This document shows, piece by piece, positions 24,646-39,649 of a DNA stretch of 64,000 nt. Numbering within the stretch: the stretch's first letter is position 1; each line of letters begins with the position of its first letter. A program made the translations under genes and the position numbers. The stretch comes from Eunapius fragilis (taxonomy: Eukaryota > Porifera > Demospongiae > Spongillida > Spongillidae): assembly GCA_963681505.1 (NCBI GenBank), contig OY811987.1, positions 2,976,124-3,040,123 of the forward strand, written 5' to 3'. The notes below the pieces were generated by a model. That model saw only the letters and a list, made by a program, of their open reading frames with translations, was not told the DNA's origin and ran no database searches.

Positions 24646-24690
24646 TCTCGTACCCAGACCCACACTCGCGGTGGAGTCAAGAATTAATTC
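24646..24690. repeat. Second orphan end of the TAGTCTCG MITE family
   Basis: GTCTCGTACCCAGACCCACA followed by CTCGCGG closely matches the end at 24063, but no inverted partner was found. Confidence 0.55.
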
Positions 24691-26392
24691 GCGGTTTGCG
24701 TAATCACGACATACTTCCCGTAATCGTTCTATACACAGTATGGGACAAGCGTACAAGCCGTTTTTCCCAGCTTAGCTCGATCCCTTACGATTGTTAGTGC
24801 AGCACATTTGAGAATATTTTTTACGTATGTCACCAGATTTTTCCCGACTAAGGCCTCGGTTCCATTGAATTGCTGGGCCTTTTTTTTTCTTATGTACGAG
24901 AGGTCAATTGAGTTGAGATTCTCATTACAATATTCCACGGTCTATAACTTCAAAACTTTAAAGTTTTGTTGTCTATTCCCTTGAGAAACATATAGCAGAT
25001 TCATAAAGAAACTATTCTATGCTTTTAAACATATAGGTCTTCCCATTTGAAAATTCGGTTCCATTCTCCACAGAAGTATTCCTTATTGGATCTCATATAG
25101 TGCTCCGTCTCGTGCCCACAAAAAATCGAGCACTAGCAGTGTGTCATAATTAAGTCGTAAAGCCGTGCGCGTTGTTCTAATCAATGCACACGGGTGCGGG
25201 GGGGGGGGGGGGGGGGGGGGGGGAGGGGGGGTTGTTTTAATTGCTCTGTCGCGTTTTGCTGTACATGAGTTACCACTGAACCTTTCTCTATAAGTTACAC
25301 TTATACGTATGATCAATCCATCGAATATCTTTGCTCCCACCGCAATACAGTCACACTTGACGCCACAATCGTCTGCAAATGCAATGAATTGCTACTCTCT
25401 ATCAACAAGCACAGGTAATAAAAATAAGTGGTGGATGCGAGGGTCATAAATGTATTGTTCAATAGTTTAATGATAACCACTACTTCAGGCTCTGGCTGTC
25501 AGAGTTATCTGACCTATGTATCAGGTCCCTACTACAATAGATGTACTTTGATAAATTTGTTAGCTTGAATTAAGGGAGGGTGTAAGACGTAATATGAACA
25601 GACTTCAGTCTCTCCTTCTGCCCCAAAATTAAATTATTAAAATAAATTATGGTTAGTGATACATTTATACACTTGTGGCTGAGCCATTTAGGAATGCTCC
25701 CAAACCAGCTCCATTTCGCTTCACATGGAATAGTTCACATTGTTATCACATATTGGTCCATTAGGATTGCTCCCACTTAGCCACACTACCCTGTACTCAA
25801 TCGTAAGGGTGTGCACAGGTACATGAACAAAGCTGCAATCAGAAAATGTGTGAGCTAGTTTCCGATTAAAAGTGTGCCATCTGGCATGCACGTGTGCAGC
25901 ATTGGTGCAATGTTGGAAGCAGAGGCAAGTCCTAGTTCGCTAAGGGCGATTTGTGCAAAACATGTAACTAAATCATGAAACTTTAACCAAAATCCTGACA
26001 TTACCATAAAAGAGTTTGGCAGCCTTTGATCATATTTGCTCAATATGGGTGCACCCCCTCCCTATATCTTGCGGTGTCAAGTTGATGTTTTCTTTCCATA
26101 AATAGTTTGAACACACCTGAAGAATCAAACCCTCCCTGCCTGGCTTATAGAGCCAAGGGTTGTATAGAAACTACATCTAGGTTTACCACTGTTAATATTT
26201 GATAGGAACAAATTAATACACTGACCACTAAAATTATAGCTTTGCTTAAATGAACTTGAATTTGTACCAGTAGAAGGGGTTGGATTTATAAGGCATGGCT
26301 GTGTGTGTTCTGTGTGGTGTACATGTGTTTATGTGTTTGTGAATTGTGTTAATGTGGGGTATGTGTGGCTATATGTCAATCTCTACATCACT

Positions 26393-26577
<185 letters not shown>

Positions 26578-26702
26578 AAAGGTGGCACTGCATGCAGATG
26601 AGAGATTGAGTGAGCCAGGAAGGCACATTATTCAACAGTGAAAAACAAAGTATTGAGTGGCACCAGAACATATATGTAAGACTAAGGCTGTTCTTAATGC
26701 AT

Positions 26703-26900
26703 GTGTATTTTGGTGGTGTGTATTTCGGTGCATGTATGTGTGTGTGTATGTGTGTGTGTTTCTTTGTGTATGTGTGTGTACACATGTTTCTTTGTGTATG
26801 TGTGTGTACACATGTTTCTTTGTGTATGTGTGTGTACACATGTTTCTTTGTGTATGTGTGTGTGTATGTATTGGTGTTTGTGTGTGTGTGTGTGGCATGT
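26703..26900. repeat. 28-bp minisatellite in a GT-rich stretch
   Basis: TTTCTTTGTGTATGTGTGTG plus TACACATG repeats three to four times between 26759 and 26860, flanked by degenerate GT. Confidence 0.9.
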
Positions 26901-27441
26901 GTGTTTTAATGTGTGAAGTTATACTCCTGTGTCACTTGCTTAAGCATCATTTTTAGAGGTGTGTGTACATGCAGGTTTTCAAGCTTCAGTATGAGGGCAT
27001 GGCCATCTTCAGGTAAATGCAGAGAGAGTACAGGTACAAAAAAAAATTGGTAGGAGTTATAGTGGCATACAGAGAAGTGTTTCTTATGATGGCCATGCAG
27101 GTACAGGAATGTTACCACCCTGTGCCCCCAAAGGTTTCAAAAGGTTCAATCACTTACCAATCCAAACGCAAATAACTATGCTACACACAAAACCTCAGTC
27201 ATTGGGAGAATTGGCAAACATCATGGCATCTGGTCGAGTGTGTTATAAATTGTTTCTGATAATGTAGCAGTTCAAGTGCTCATCCTTTTCAGAGGAAACC
27301 TCCAAACACCACCTGCATAACACACACACATACACACACACGCAAACACATGCCCAGAAAATGTATAGCAGCTTCATATAGTAGCCACCATGTGCCAGGT
27401 GCAAGAACTTGATTTGCTCATGCCAGTCCCCAAAATGATTC

Positions 27442-27443
<2 letters not shown>

Positions 27444-27527
<84 letters not shown>
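27444..27527. repeat. (GT)n microsatellite
   Basis: A pure GT tract of about 84 bp. CA-rich sequence at 27320-27345 lies nearby. Confidence 0.96.
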
Positions 27528-27529
27528 AT

Positions 27530-28985
27530 GTATTTGAGTGCAAGAACACTTGCTACTACATGTTTGCACACATTTCATATTTATTAAGTGGATAATCAAG
27601 TGCATAAAGAGTCGTACAGTGCATTATTCTTTTCTGATATATAGTGGCACTCTTTGTGCACACAGTTAAACTGGGGGAGAGTGTATTGGCATGCTCTTGG
27701 AGAAGATATAAAAAACGTTTTGTACCATGCATGTGGTATCATTTTTACATGTTACGTGATTGATATGTGCGATGCTGTACATGTGAGGTAACAACAGTTA
27801 AAGCACTGTTGTGTATATAATGGGTTAGAACAAGAAATAGTGAAGGAAAAATATGTAGGTTGTTGGTTAACGTATTTAGGTGATAAGTAATAAGTATCGA
27901 GTTCAAGACATTCTGGCCTTCCAAAAGAAGAAGCCTGTACATGGCCACTTACATGTATGCTGTAGCTTGTTCAATAGTGGAGTACTGTCGGAGGACAGTT
28001 GACATCACTCACACGCACACAATTTAAATTAAAAACAGGAGAGACTGTGTAATAAAAACATACAAACCAAACAACCAATCATGTTGCAAGTATAGGACAT
28101 GAAAGATTTATGCAGTCAAATGTGAATGTTAATCAGTATTTCAGAGGTTGAGATAATGCCACAAAAGCGTCTTTTTGAAGTTATAAATATGCTTACCATT
28201 TGAATCGCTGCAATATTCAAACAATTCTAATGACTTCTATTATATTTCTCTGTGGTATAAATATTTTTGCTACTTACATAAAAGAACATACAAAGACATT
28301 ACCAGTGTTCAAATCACCCCAAATGTGATGCAGACGTAAAGAGTCCTGTCACCATTTGTAATGTTGTAGACCACATCTCTGCTGCTATGTGTTCCTCTAA
28401 TGTCCCAGCAGTAGGGCAATGGGTATGATTTGGAGACCCAGAAGTCTATAATTTTTATACCCCAATAAGCATGGCTCTATCCCTGAATGGGAGGGGGTAG
28501 GGGATGGCCAGATTGGCGTAGTGGTTACACCGGTGTAATCACAATCCCACTGCATTTTACCTAAATGTAACATCATATCTCATCCTTGTCCAACGATGCA
28601 ACATCATATCTCATCCTTGTACAACGCGACATAAGTGCTATTTCGTACTATTAACTATGTTCCTTATTTTCCCCACTCTTCCTTTCGAGGGGCATCTTTC
28701 ATTGTAGCGTCCCCATCTCTTAGTGAAAGTGAAAATATCAATCCATGCTACAATGGAAAACTAGTCTTGTCCCCTTGGGCCGGGGCATAGCCTTAGCGGC
28801 TGAGCATGGAAAACCAGTCTTTAGGAAACATGCTGCAGTACCTAATAGCACACAGCTTCGCTTATATCGCAGGCATATGTAACTCGCATAGTTTGATACC
28901 GCTACCCCTGTAGGTTCAAATTCAAATGAGTACGGCATTTGTTAGCATCTACAGTGCTGCTTAAAACTAAGTTGAAGATAATGAC
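27530..28985. other. Stretch without a recognisable gene
   Basis: No coding region or element end that I can support. A tRNA A-box-like TGGCGTAGTGGTTAC lies at about 28515, without a matching B box. Confidence 0.4.
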
Positions 28986-29039
28986 CAGTACCTCACACTC
29001 TAATACTGTTACACAGGCGCTATAGAATTTATGGGCGCA

Positions 29040-30065
29040 TACACATGAATAAATACAACGTGCTTTTAATCATTATACAATGTTAACTATAATGTAGCAC
29101 GATGCATCGTCGAATAGATAGTTCAATATCTTTTAATCATGTCGCGTTATAAATCACAATACGATGTTACTGATGAATTTACACGGTGCACCGTCGATTA
29201 GATAATATCACAGGGAAAAAAGCGTCGAATCATTTAGGAATCCTTGCGTGATTGAACAGAAAATCACACGAAAATCAATACAAGCGTGTGATTTTTGTGT
29301 GATTTTCTGTTCAATCACGCAATGATTATATTTCTAAATGATTCGACGCTTTTTTTCCCCTGTGTATACAATTGTTCAATTTCTTAATCATGTCGTGTTA
29401 TAAATCACAATACGATGTTACCAAGGAATTCACACGGTACACCATTGATTAGATAATATACTATCGTTCAATCTCCTTAGCGATCGATTTATACAGTGTG
29501 TGCCGTCAATAACTCAGATGATATATACGATCGTTCAATTTCTTAATTAATCATATTGAGTTATAACTTATAAATCACGATGTTGAAATGCGGTGTGCCG
29601 TCGATTAGATAATATACTACCCGGCGTTCAATTTCTTATTTTAATGTGCGCCATCGTTAAGAACAAGATACTCACTAGCAAATATATACTCGTGCGTGTT
29701 GATTCATTTCAGCATCGTGATTTATAACGCAATATGATTAAGAACGATCGTATATCATCTGAGTTATTGACGGCAATCCATTGCTAAGGGAATTGTACGA
29801 TAGTATATTATCTAGTCAACGGTGCATCGTGTAAATTCCTTGGTAACACCGTATTGTGATTTATAACACGACATGATTAAAAATTGAACGATAGTATATA
29901 TTATCTAATGACGGTGCATCGTATAAATTCATCAGTAACATTGTATTGTGATTTATAACGCGACATGATTTAAAGATATTGAACGATAGCACATGATCTA
30001 TTCGACGATGCATCGTGCTGCATTATAGTTAACATCGTATAATGATTAAAAGCACGATGTAATTT
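29040..30065. repeat. Large palindrome built from about 110-bp tandem units
   Basis: Units containing TTATAAATCACAATACGATG, GTGCACCGTCGATTAGATAA and ATCGTTCAAT repeat about five times on the left (29050-29640). They repeat inverted, about four times, on the right (29690-30060). The outer blocks GCACGATGCATCGTCGAATA and its inverse pair at about 29097 and 30000. It lies just inside the right arm of the giant inverted repeat. Non-coding, with foldback-element-like structure. Confidence 0.85.
29209..29364. mobile_element. CACTA-like palindromic MITE nested in the 29-kb repeat
   Basis: The termini are CACAGGGAAAAAAGCG and its inverse, CGCTTTTTTTCCCCTGTG. The near-perfect palindrome continues inside (GTGATTGAACAGAAAATCAC). 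TAT flanks both sides (29206-29208, 29365-29367). Removing the element plus one TAT restores the GATTAGATAATATAC sequence of neighbouring repeat units. A CAC terminus with a 3-bp duplication fits CACTA elements. Confidence 0.75.
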
Positions 30066-30170
30066 TCGTGAAACGATCGTAAACAATATTGTACGGATAT
30101 TTTGCTGGGAATTGCCATCTTTATCGCCTGCCGGATATGATGTGGTCAAGAAACCTTATGAGCATGTAAC

Positions 30171-30322
<152 letters not shown>

Positions 30323-30404
30323 CTGCGGATCGGTTGCATCACTTCAAAAGCACACACATACATACTAGACCCTGAATATACGATCACTGCATGCATGAAT
30401 TGCT

Positions 30405-33328
<2,924 letters not shown>

Positions 33329-33767
33329 AGGAGGTATGTTCTATATGCCCTTCAAAGGGGAAGAGGGGGTTGGAATGAAGCCCTTGAAAAGGGGGGGGGG
33401 GGGGGGGGGGGGGGGGAGGAGAGGAATACAGCAGTCCTATGGGGTTTGGAGAACTTTCTTAGCGGGCTCTTGTTTGGCTATGCTCTTTAACCCCTCACAC
33501 TCCTCACCACACCCGATCCACAGGACGTACTCTTGTTTGTCGGCTATGTCGCCGGCGGTTTCATACCTCGCTTACATGTATATAGCTAGGCTATAATAGT
33601 ATGCGATCTCCAGGCAATCGATTGCATGCGCATACCATTCCCACGCGTGTCCATCACAAGTACTCATATAAAAAACTAGCAACGTTTTTTAACTACATAC
33701 ACCATGATAACTTCAGAGAAGGTCCTCGGCTTTGGTACCAGCATACCGTTGCCGTCTTTATGATATA

Positions 33768-34339
33768 CTATAGCGGTGACCATTTCAGTTTGCTGCAGAT
33801 ACGTATAGGATATTGGACCATACACCCATCTCCAAGATGATCGTATACTTTGTCCCAGTTAGAAGGGAAGAACTTCTGATCAAAGTCATGTTTTTCATAA
33901 TTTTTGCCTTGTCCAAATGATGGTCGGGTTCCCTTGCCATCTAACAAATACCTGAAAGCATCCACTCTAAAACGAGCAGAAAAGCTGCATCTTCGAATGC
34001 AACCACTCTTTAAACTTCTTGCCATTTCTGCTAAAAAGTTTGATACACTATTATTAATAGTTCTCAACCCTGGTTGAGGATGTTGAAAGCTCCTGAAATT
34101 AAAAAAATGAAGGTAATATTTATACTATTATGTGATTTGTACGTACCTTTTTGCAGCAGAGTTGAGGTCGCTTCCTTTAATCCAACTGCTATCTTCGTTG
34201 GTAAAACCTTTCCATAGCACCAAGTACTCAATACCCTTTAATATGCACAATACAATTATTTTATACTTCAGACCCGCGACTGATATACCTTTCGTTTTTG
34301 TACGGTGACTACACGTTCAACAGGATAGAACTGACACAT
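33768..34339 (-). CDS. Small chromodomain protein, three exons
   Basis: Exons 34289-34339, 34147-34235 and 33768-34092 join through GT/AG introns of about 53 nt into one 154-aa frame. Residues 3-45 read QFYPVERVVTVQKRKGIEYL, then VLWKGFTNEDSSWIKGSDL. This is a chromodomain pattern: an aromatic start, E-Y-L-V-x-W-K-G, then an acidic N/D-E-D..W turn. Chromodomains bind methylated histone tails. The rest has no recognised domain but includes a Cys/Arg patch (GCIRRCSFSARFRVDAF). The ATG is chosen because a TGA lies just upstream in frame. It lies about 0.47 kb downstream of the transposase-like gene and on the same strand, so it could be a companion gene or a detached C-terminal part of it. No lesion is seen. 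Confidence 0.6.
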
Positions 34340-34811
34340 TTCTCTTCACCAGTATGGAGCTGCAGGTGTGTTTACGTAATGTACAGCCGTTGGTAAATTT
34401 TATATTTTATTGCATCGGCAGTTATTAATTTTCATCAAGACAATAACATTGTACAACAGCAAAATAATAATGGGGAATCCTTTGTATAAGATCCTGCAGG
34501 AGGTCTCCTTTAGAACCTCTGTTATATTGTCCTGACCACATCAGCTGGTATTCTTTTGTTTGTAAAGGTCATGCATAATAACATGTCCTAGGTCTTCCAC
34601 AACTATAGCATTGAATAGGAAACATGTTGTCAATTCGTAAAGGGGTGGAATTCAGATACAGCTAGGCCCGGAAAAAGACATGCATTTTGTTTTGCTTACA
34701 TTGCTCTTTAAAGATACTGAAGATGGCAAACTAGTAAAGAAGTCTTGTAGGTGGTTAAATATCTGTCGAAATGGTTCATGAATTGTTACAGCACTGTGTC
34801 AAATATAATTA

Positions 34812-37602
34812 ACCTTCAGGGATTGCTGGCCTTTGTACTGCTTCTCTACGTGTAGCTCTGAGGGCCTCAATTCCACCTTCATGCCAGTAAACAGAGTCCC
34901 GCTTAGTATATGCCCTCTTTTCCCTACTATATTCCTGCAGCACCTCCAGCCTGTACTCCTTCATCATGATGTCAGCTGGTGCATCCCATCAATTGCTGGA
35001 AAAGTAGTTCCTCTTTGCATCATCATTGTGTTTCTCAACGCCTGAAGTGCATAAATGATAATCAAGAAACAAGTACAGTGCATACCAACCTTGACATGAA
35101 AATTGTTTTAAATTTTCATACCGTCGTATTATGTTTGGGACATGATACACCATTGCATGCATGTAAGGAGTCACATATTTTTGTTGGTGACCCTCTTCTT
35201 TGATGCTTAAGAAGAGTTGAACCCATTGCTTGGCCTGTATAGATAGAACTGTGTAACAATTCATTCTTTATTACATTTTCACACTGAACTTACCTTTTGG
35301 TGAAATTGATTTGAAGGATTCAGAGGAGGTGATTCATTAGATAGCATGCTGTATAAGTCTTCAAAATCCTTAGGATCACAACGAAAGAAATTCGAAGTCA
35401 CTGGAGGGGTCAACTAATTGAATGCACATCATACATTCCATAACTTCACTACTGTTGGCAGCAGGGCACTAGGCAGAGGGATGTCCTTCATCTTTGAAGG
35501 AAGCAGCTGGTATACGCAATGTGCATGTATAATGAATGAGAGGAAGTAAGTGTATTTGTACCTTTAGAACTTTTCTTTTACTTTCACCAGTTAAGGATGT
35601 CCACTCATGACACGAAGTATTTGTGTCTGATTCCCAAACATTAAAACTAACACCACAACTTTTTATGCAATTAACCAGCTTTGTTAAGTGCATGGCAGTT
35701 TTATCTCGTAACTCCTTGTCTAACACTATCACTATCATTATAAGGTTACGCAAGAGCACATCAAAGATTCGTAGGAAGAGGTGTAGCTCATCTATAATGA
35801 TATGGTCAAGAGGTATTGTGGTTATGGGGCGATTCACTGAGCCTTTATGCTGAGCTGCTGTTTTACCATTACTAGCAAAGCCGCGTCTGCATAGTAACAG
35901 TTTTTTTTTAATGCAGAGATACACTGGACTTGATATTCCATACCTAAGGGAAGCAAGTGTTCTGGCGACTGTTATTGTGTAGTATTCTTTGGGCTTTGCC
36001 ATGTTCCACCTGTATATAGAGAAATAACTAATTCATATGGTGCATGCTTTGCAAGTTGTGCATTTAACCTGAGGTCGCGGTGAACTTCACAAAAAGGGCA
36101 TGCATAAATCGAATGTGCTGCATTCAAACCAAGGACAATAAGCAAAAACTGTACGTGGATGAAATGCTGTTTGTTAATCCTGAAAGATGACAACTACGGT
36201 AATGTAACACACCTTCATATCTGAACACATAAATAGCTCAATTTGATAACGTATGCCATCCACTGTAACAAACCCTGTCTGCTGAAGTTGGTTAATCTCA
36301 GCAAAGGAAGCAGCGAAAGCTTGGGATATGGTGTTGTAATCTTCCTCCCCCTTAACCACGGCTAGGGTATGGTTGCCTGTCAGTATGCATTTATAATCTA
36401 AGTTAGATGAATAACTTGTAAGGACCTTACCTAGTCCAGAAAGGTATCGCCCAGATGGCACCAGAATAGCAAATGATAGTAATATGAAACTTGAACTTCT
36501 TGAAAATTTTGCACCATCACCAGAAATTCGAACTTTGATCTTACGACGTGGAGCAAACATTGCCGGGTTCGCTTGTATCTGCATTTACAAAATGGATGTA
36601 TGCTTTAAACAGTGCAGACGCAATGCATGGGCTTACCAATCTCGACAATTGTACGCACAACGTTAGTTCAAACGGTCGATAGGCTCCCTCAAACCCTTTA
36701 ATACGATTGAGCTTCATTGACTGATTTAGTTCGATGCGTGCTTTCTTAATTCGATGACACCATGGAAGCTCCCGGCAAATACTAGCTAGAGCATGATAGA
36801 AGCTGTCACTCACTCCATATTTATCTAGAAGGTACAGAATCTTCAGATTATTGCAGCTGTCTGTGTTATCAAAGCGAGGTGAGAGAGCTATTGCATAACT
36901 CTTTCCAGCACCTGTTCGAACTTTGAGACTGTCAGGAGTAAGTCCATATGATGGTAGAAAATCTAATGCTTCACCAACACTCTCCGCTATTTCACTCATT
37001 TTCCTTCTAGCGTGCCTGCTGCTTAATTCATCAATTTTACTACCCTCATGTGAATTAAACGTTGCGAAGAATTCGTGTGCTTCAGCTAGTTCCTGTTGCG
37101 CATCCCCCATTTCGCGCAACAAGTCTTGCATCATTGCATCGGCTTCAGCTAGTAAATAATTTGTCTCATCCCGTTCTATCATTAGCTCAGCTCTTGACAA
37201 AATTTCACCTTTCAAGACACCTAATTTTGTAGACCCTAGTAGTACATTTTTTCGCTTTGCCCCTCCGATTTTTCGTAGCTTGGAGACCATACCAAGCGAT
37301 CGATTATACAGTTGTGTTTCTAGTCGTGCTGCCTCTGGATCAAAAGCAATCATCTCACCCTCGATCCGTGCATTTACTAAAGCTACAAAGTTTGTTTCCG
37401 TACTACGACTATTTGCCCATTCTTCGAGCAAACGGTTAGGTATTGTTAGCGTAAAAATACCTTCAGTTTCACCCGTTCCTTCCACGGTTACGACGAGTGT
37501 TTCCAGGGGAGGTAACACGTCTCGCAACAGGGTATGGCTTCTTTTGAAGCGCTTCTCGAGAACTGGTTCCGCACGGTTATCCGATGACTCCATTCGTTGC
37601 AA
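34812..37602 (-). pseudogene. RAG1/Transib-spaced DDE transposase-like gene, ten exons, one in-frame stop
   Basis: Supported exons: 36637-37602, 36431-36578, 36213-36376, 36069-36148, 35944-36009, 35562-35886, about 35440-35506, 35294-35420, 35090-35234 and 35041 down to about 34812. Introns are mostly 48-65 nt with GT/AG ends. Exon 1 is a charged, coiled-coil-rich region. Then come RISGDGAKF (predicted first Asp), FMCSDMKF (second Asp), YACPFCEVH, PLDHIIIDELHLFLR, YMHAMVYHVPNIIRRYENL and FSCQGVEKHND (predicted Glu). Second Asp to CxxC is 19 residues, the two His are five apart, and the second His to Glu is 20. I recall the same values for mouse RAG1 (D708-C727/C730, H937-H942-E962). TGA at 34989-34991 interrupts the last exon before WDAPADIMM. 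The exon 7-8 junction is uncertain. No terminal inverted repeats were found. Confidence 0.65.
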
Positions 37603-37629
37603 ATTCAGGCAATTTGAAATGACACTTTA

Positions 37630-39025
37630 AATTGAACCAAATAATATGGCAAATGAACTATGCTAGCACACGAATATAAGTAGCGTTGTAATCGAAGAAC
37701 CTTAATGCACATCCGGTGTGAATCAATGCCGGCGTACTGAATGGAGTATTAAACTACAGCCTTAGACAAAGGATTATCCATGCATGTATAATAGCGAACG
37801 GTACCAGTATCTCTCTAGCTTGCATGTTAATTAAATGAATTAATACTATATTAGGGAGACACAATGGCACGAGACATATTATGGGTTTCCTTGGTTACGT
37901 CGTAATCCCTCCATTGTCCGATAATTTTGTTTGTCTCGACTTGTAATAGCAATGGCGGTACGGCCTCGCAGGGTTTAGGTACTAACAACAGAGGTCGGAT
38001 TAACAATAATACTCACCAGCCGAAGTAAAGAACTGGTAGTAATACGGAATAACCGTCTCTATTTCGAGCCGGTACTCCAGCTCAATTAAGGCATCAGCAA
38101 CTAATTAATGGTGGCGTGCTGTACCATAAAAATAATGTAATCTTGGTGACTCCACCATCGGGCAGTGAGTTGTATGTGCTGAGAAGGAAACCATGCACCA
38201 TCGACTCGCGATCGGCACATAAACAAGCGTGTGTGTCTCTTCGCTGAGATATTGTGGTACAACTATGAAGGCACAACCTATGACACGCGATAGCACAAGA
38301 GTTGCCTTGCATTTCGCGTTTGTGGGAATTATGCGTTGATGCGTGTGGTGCACTGTGGCGTTCTAGCAGCTAGGACTTCCCTATTTACATGCGGTGGGAA
38401 GTTGCTTGCACACTTCGTGTTTCGATCATAATCCTACGCACGCGCGTGATCTTTACAGAGAAGGCTGCATAGCTTTCAGTTATAACGTTTATACCCTATA
38501 CCTTGCGTTAAAAAAAAAACCTAGTCTCGCTGTTTGGTGATGGCTGTTGCTGAGTTTTAACTCATATTATAGCTTATCGTAACAAAACGTACCAAGCTAG
38601 GAAACATCGTTCCAACATACTCCACGGACACACGACCGGGGTCGTGCATGTATGCTGCCATGTCTCAGTGTTGGCCGGGTAGTGATATAGTATAGTATCG
38701 TACAAGAAGCAAGGTTTTGAGGAGTGCTTGGGCAACGTTATGACGTATAAATCAATTTTACTAATTTATTGCTTGAACGGGGTACTACAATTCACATACT
38801 TGAATCTAGAAATAGACATGCACATGGGGTAGATATGCTATTTGAACAAATAAATATGCAAATAACTTTGTCTTCAGAATCCACTTTATAATCTGCAATA
38901 GATCGTCCACGCGGTAAAATAGGAAAGGAAAAAAGTGATCAAAAGTATGCCAGCCATTAAATGTATGCAGTAAAACTAAACCCCGTTTTGAAATTGATGG
39001 GGGCAAATTTTTGCAGAACAGAAGA
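37630..39025. other. Stretch without a recognisable gene
   Basis: Short open frames at 38094-38353 and 38806-39123 have no recognisable motif or splice context. Nothing else is supported. Confidence 0.4.
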
Positions 39026-39054
39026 TATATGTTCCGTACGGATGCCCAACATTG

Positions 39055-39366
39055 CCGGTTACGTAACCGGATGCCGGTTGTGTAACCGGCTGTCCGGTTA
39101 TGTAACCGGCTGTCCCGTTTCAATGCATTTTATAATAGCTGTCCGGTTACACAACCGGCTGTCCCGTTGCGTAACCGGCTGTCCCGTTGTGCAACCGGCT
39201 GTCCCGTTGCGTAACCGGCTGTCCGGTTGTGCAACCGGCTGTCCGGTTGTGTAACCGGCTGTCCGGTTGTGTAACCGGCTGTCCGGTTGTGTAACCGGCT
39301 GTCCGGTTGTGTAACCGGCTGTCCGGTTGTGTAACCGGCTGTCCCGTTGTGTAACCGGCTGTCCGT
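39055..39366. repeat. 20-bp CCGGTTGTGTAACCGGCTGT repeat array
   Basis: About 15 units, each with a near-palindromic CCGG...CCGG core. A 35-bp spacer with no unit lies at about 39115-39140. Three related units lie at 43208-43265 next to the other terminus. They are likely transposase-binding subterminal repeats (inference). Confidence 0.93.
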
Positions 39367-39649
39367 TATTTAATATCTTTATGAATATATGAATATATCT
39401 TTATGAATATTTATCTATGCACAACTCAGGTTGTTTTGGTTGGTAAGGCCTGATACAACCGGCCATCTGTATGGATGAGACTATTTGCACATTTATGGGA
39501 AGATGTTTTGTCATACTGAGAAGATGACAATGTATGTTTATGGACACTATATAGTACAAAAAATAACTGATGATGTTGTATAATGCTGACATGAGGCTTA
39601 CAACTGACCAGTACACAGCATAATGCAGCAGAAATATGTACTAAGACTG

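Larger units (their letters stand above)
22484..26390. other. Gene-poor interior of the giant inverted repeat
   Basis: No coding region is convincing; the short frames (for example 24239-24451 on the minus strand) match nothing I recognise. It contains a G run at 23160-23193, a G-rich run at about 25198-25230, a GCGGTTAACCGCGG copy of the intron palindrome at about 23620, and two orphan MITE ends. Confidence 0.5.

Noticed and set aside
28500-28560. tRNA-derived SINE promoter (A-box-like TGGCGTAGTGGTTAC)
   Set aside because: No B box at the proper distance, no tail and no second copy seen.
38094-38353. Overlapping Cys/His-containing frames
   Set aside because: Short, overlapping in different frames, without homology or splice context.
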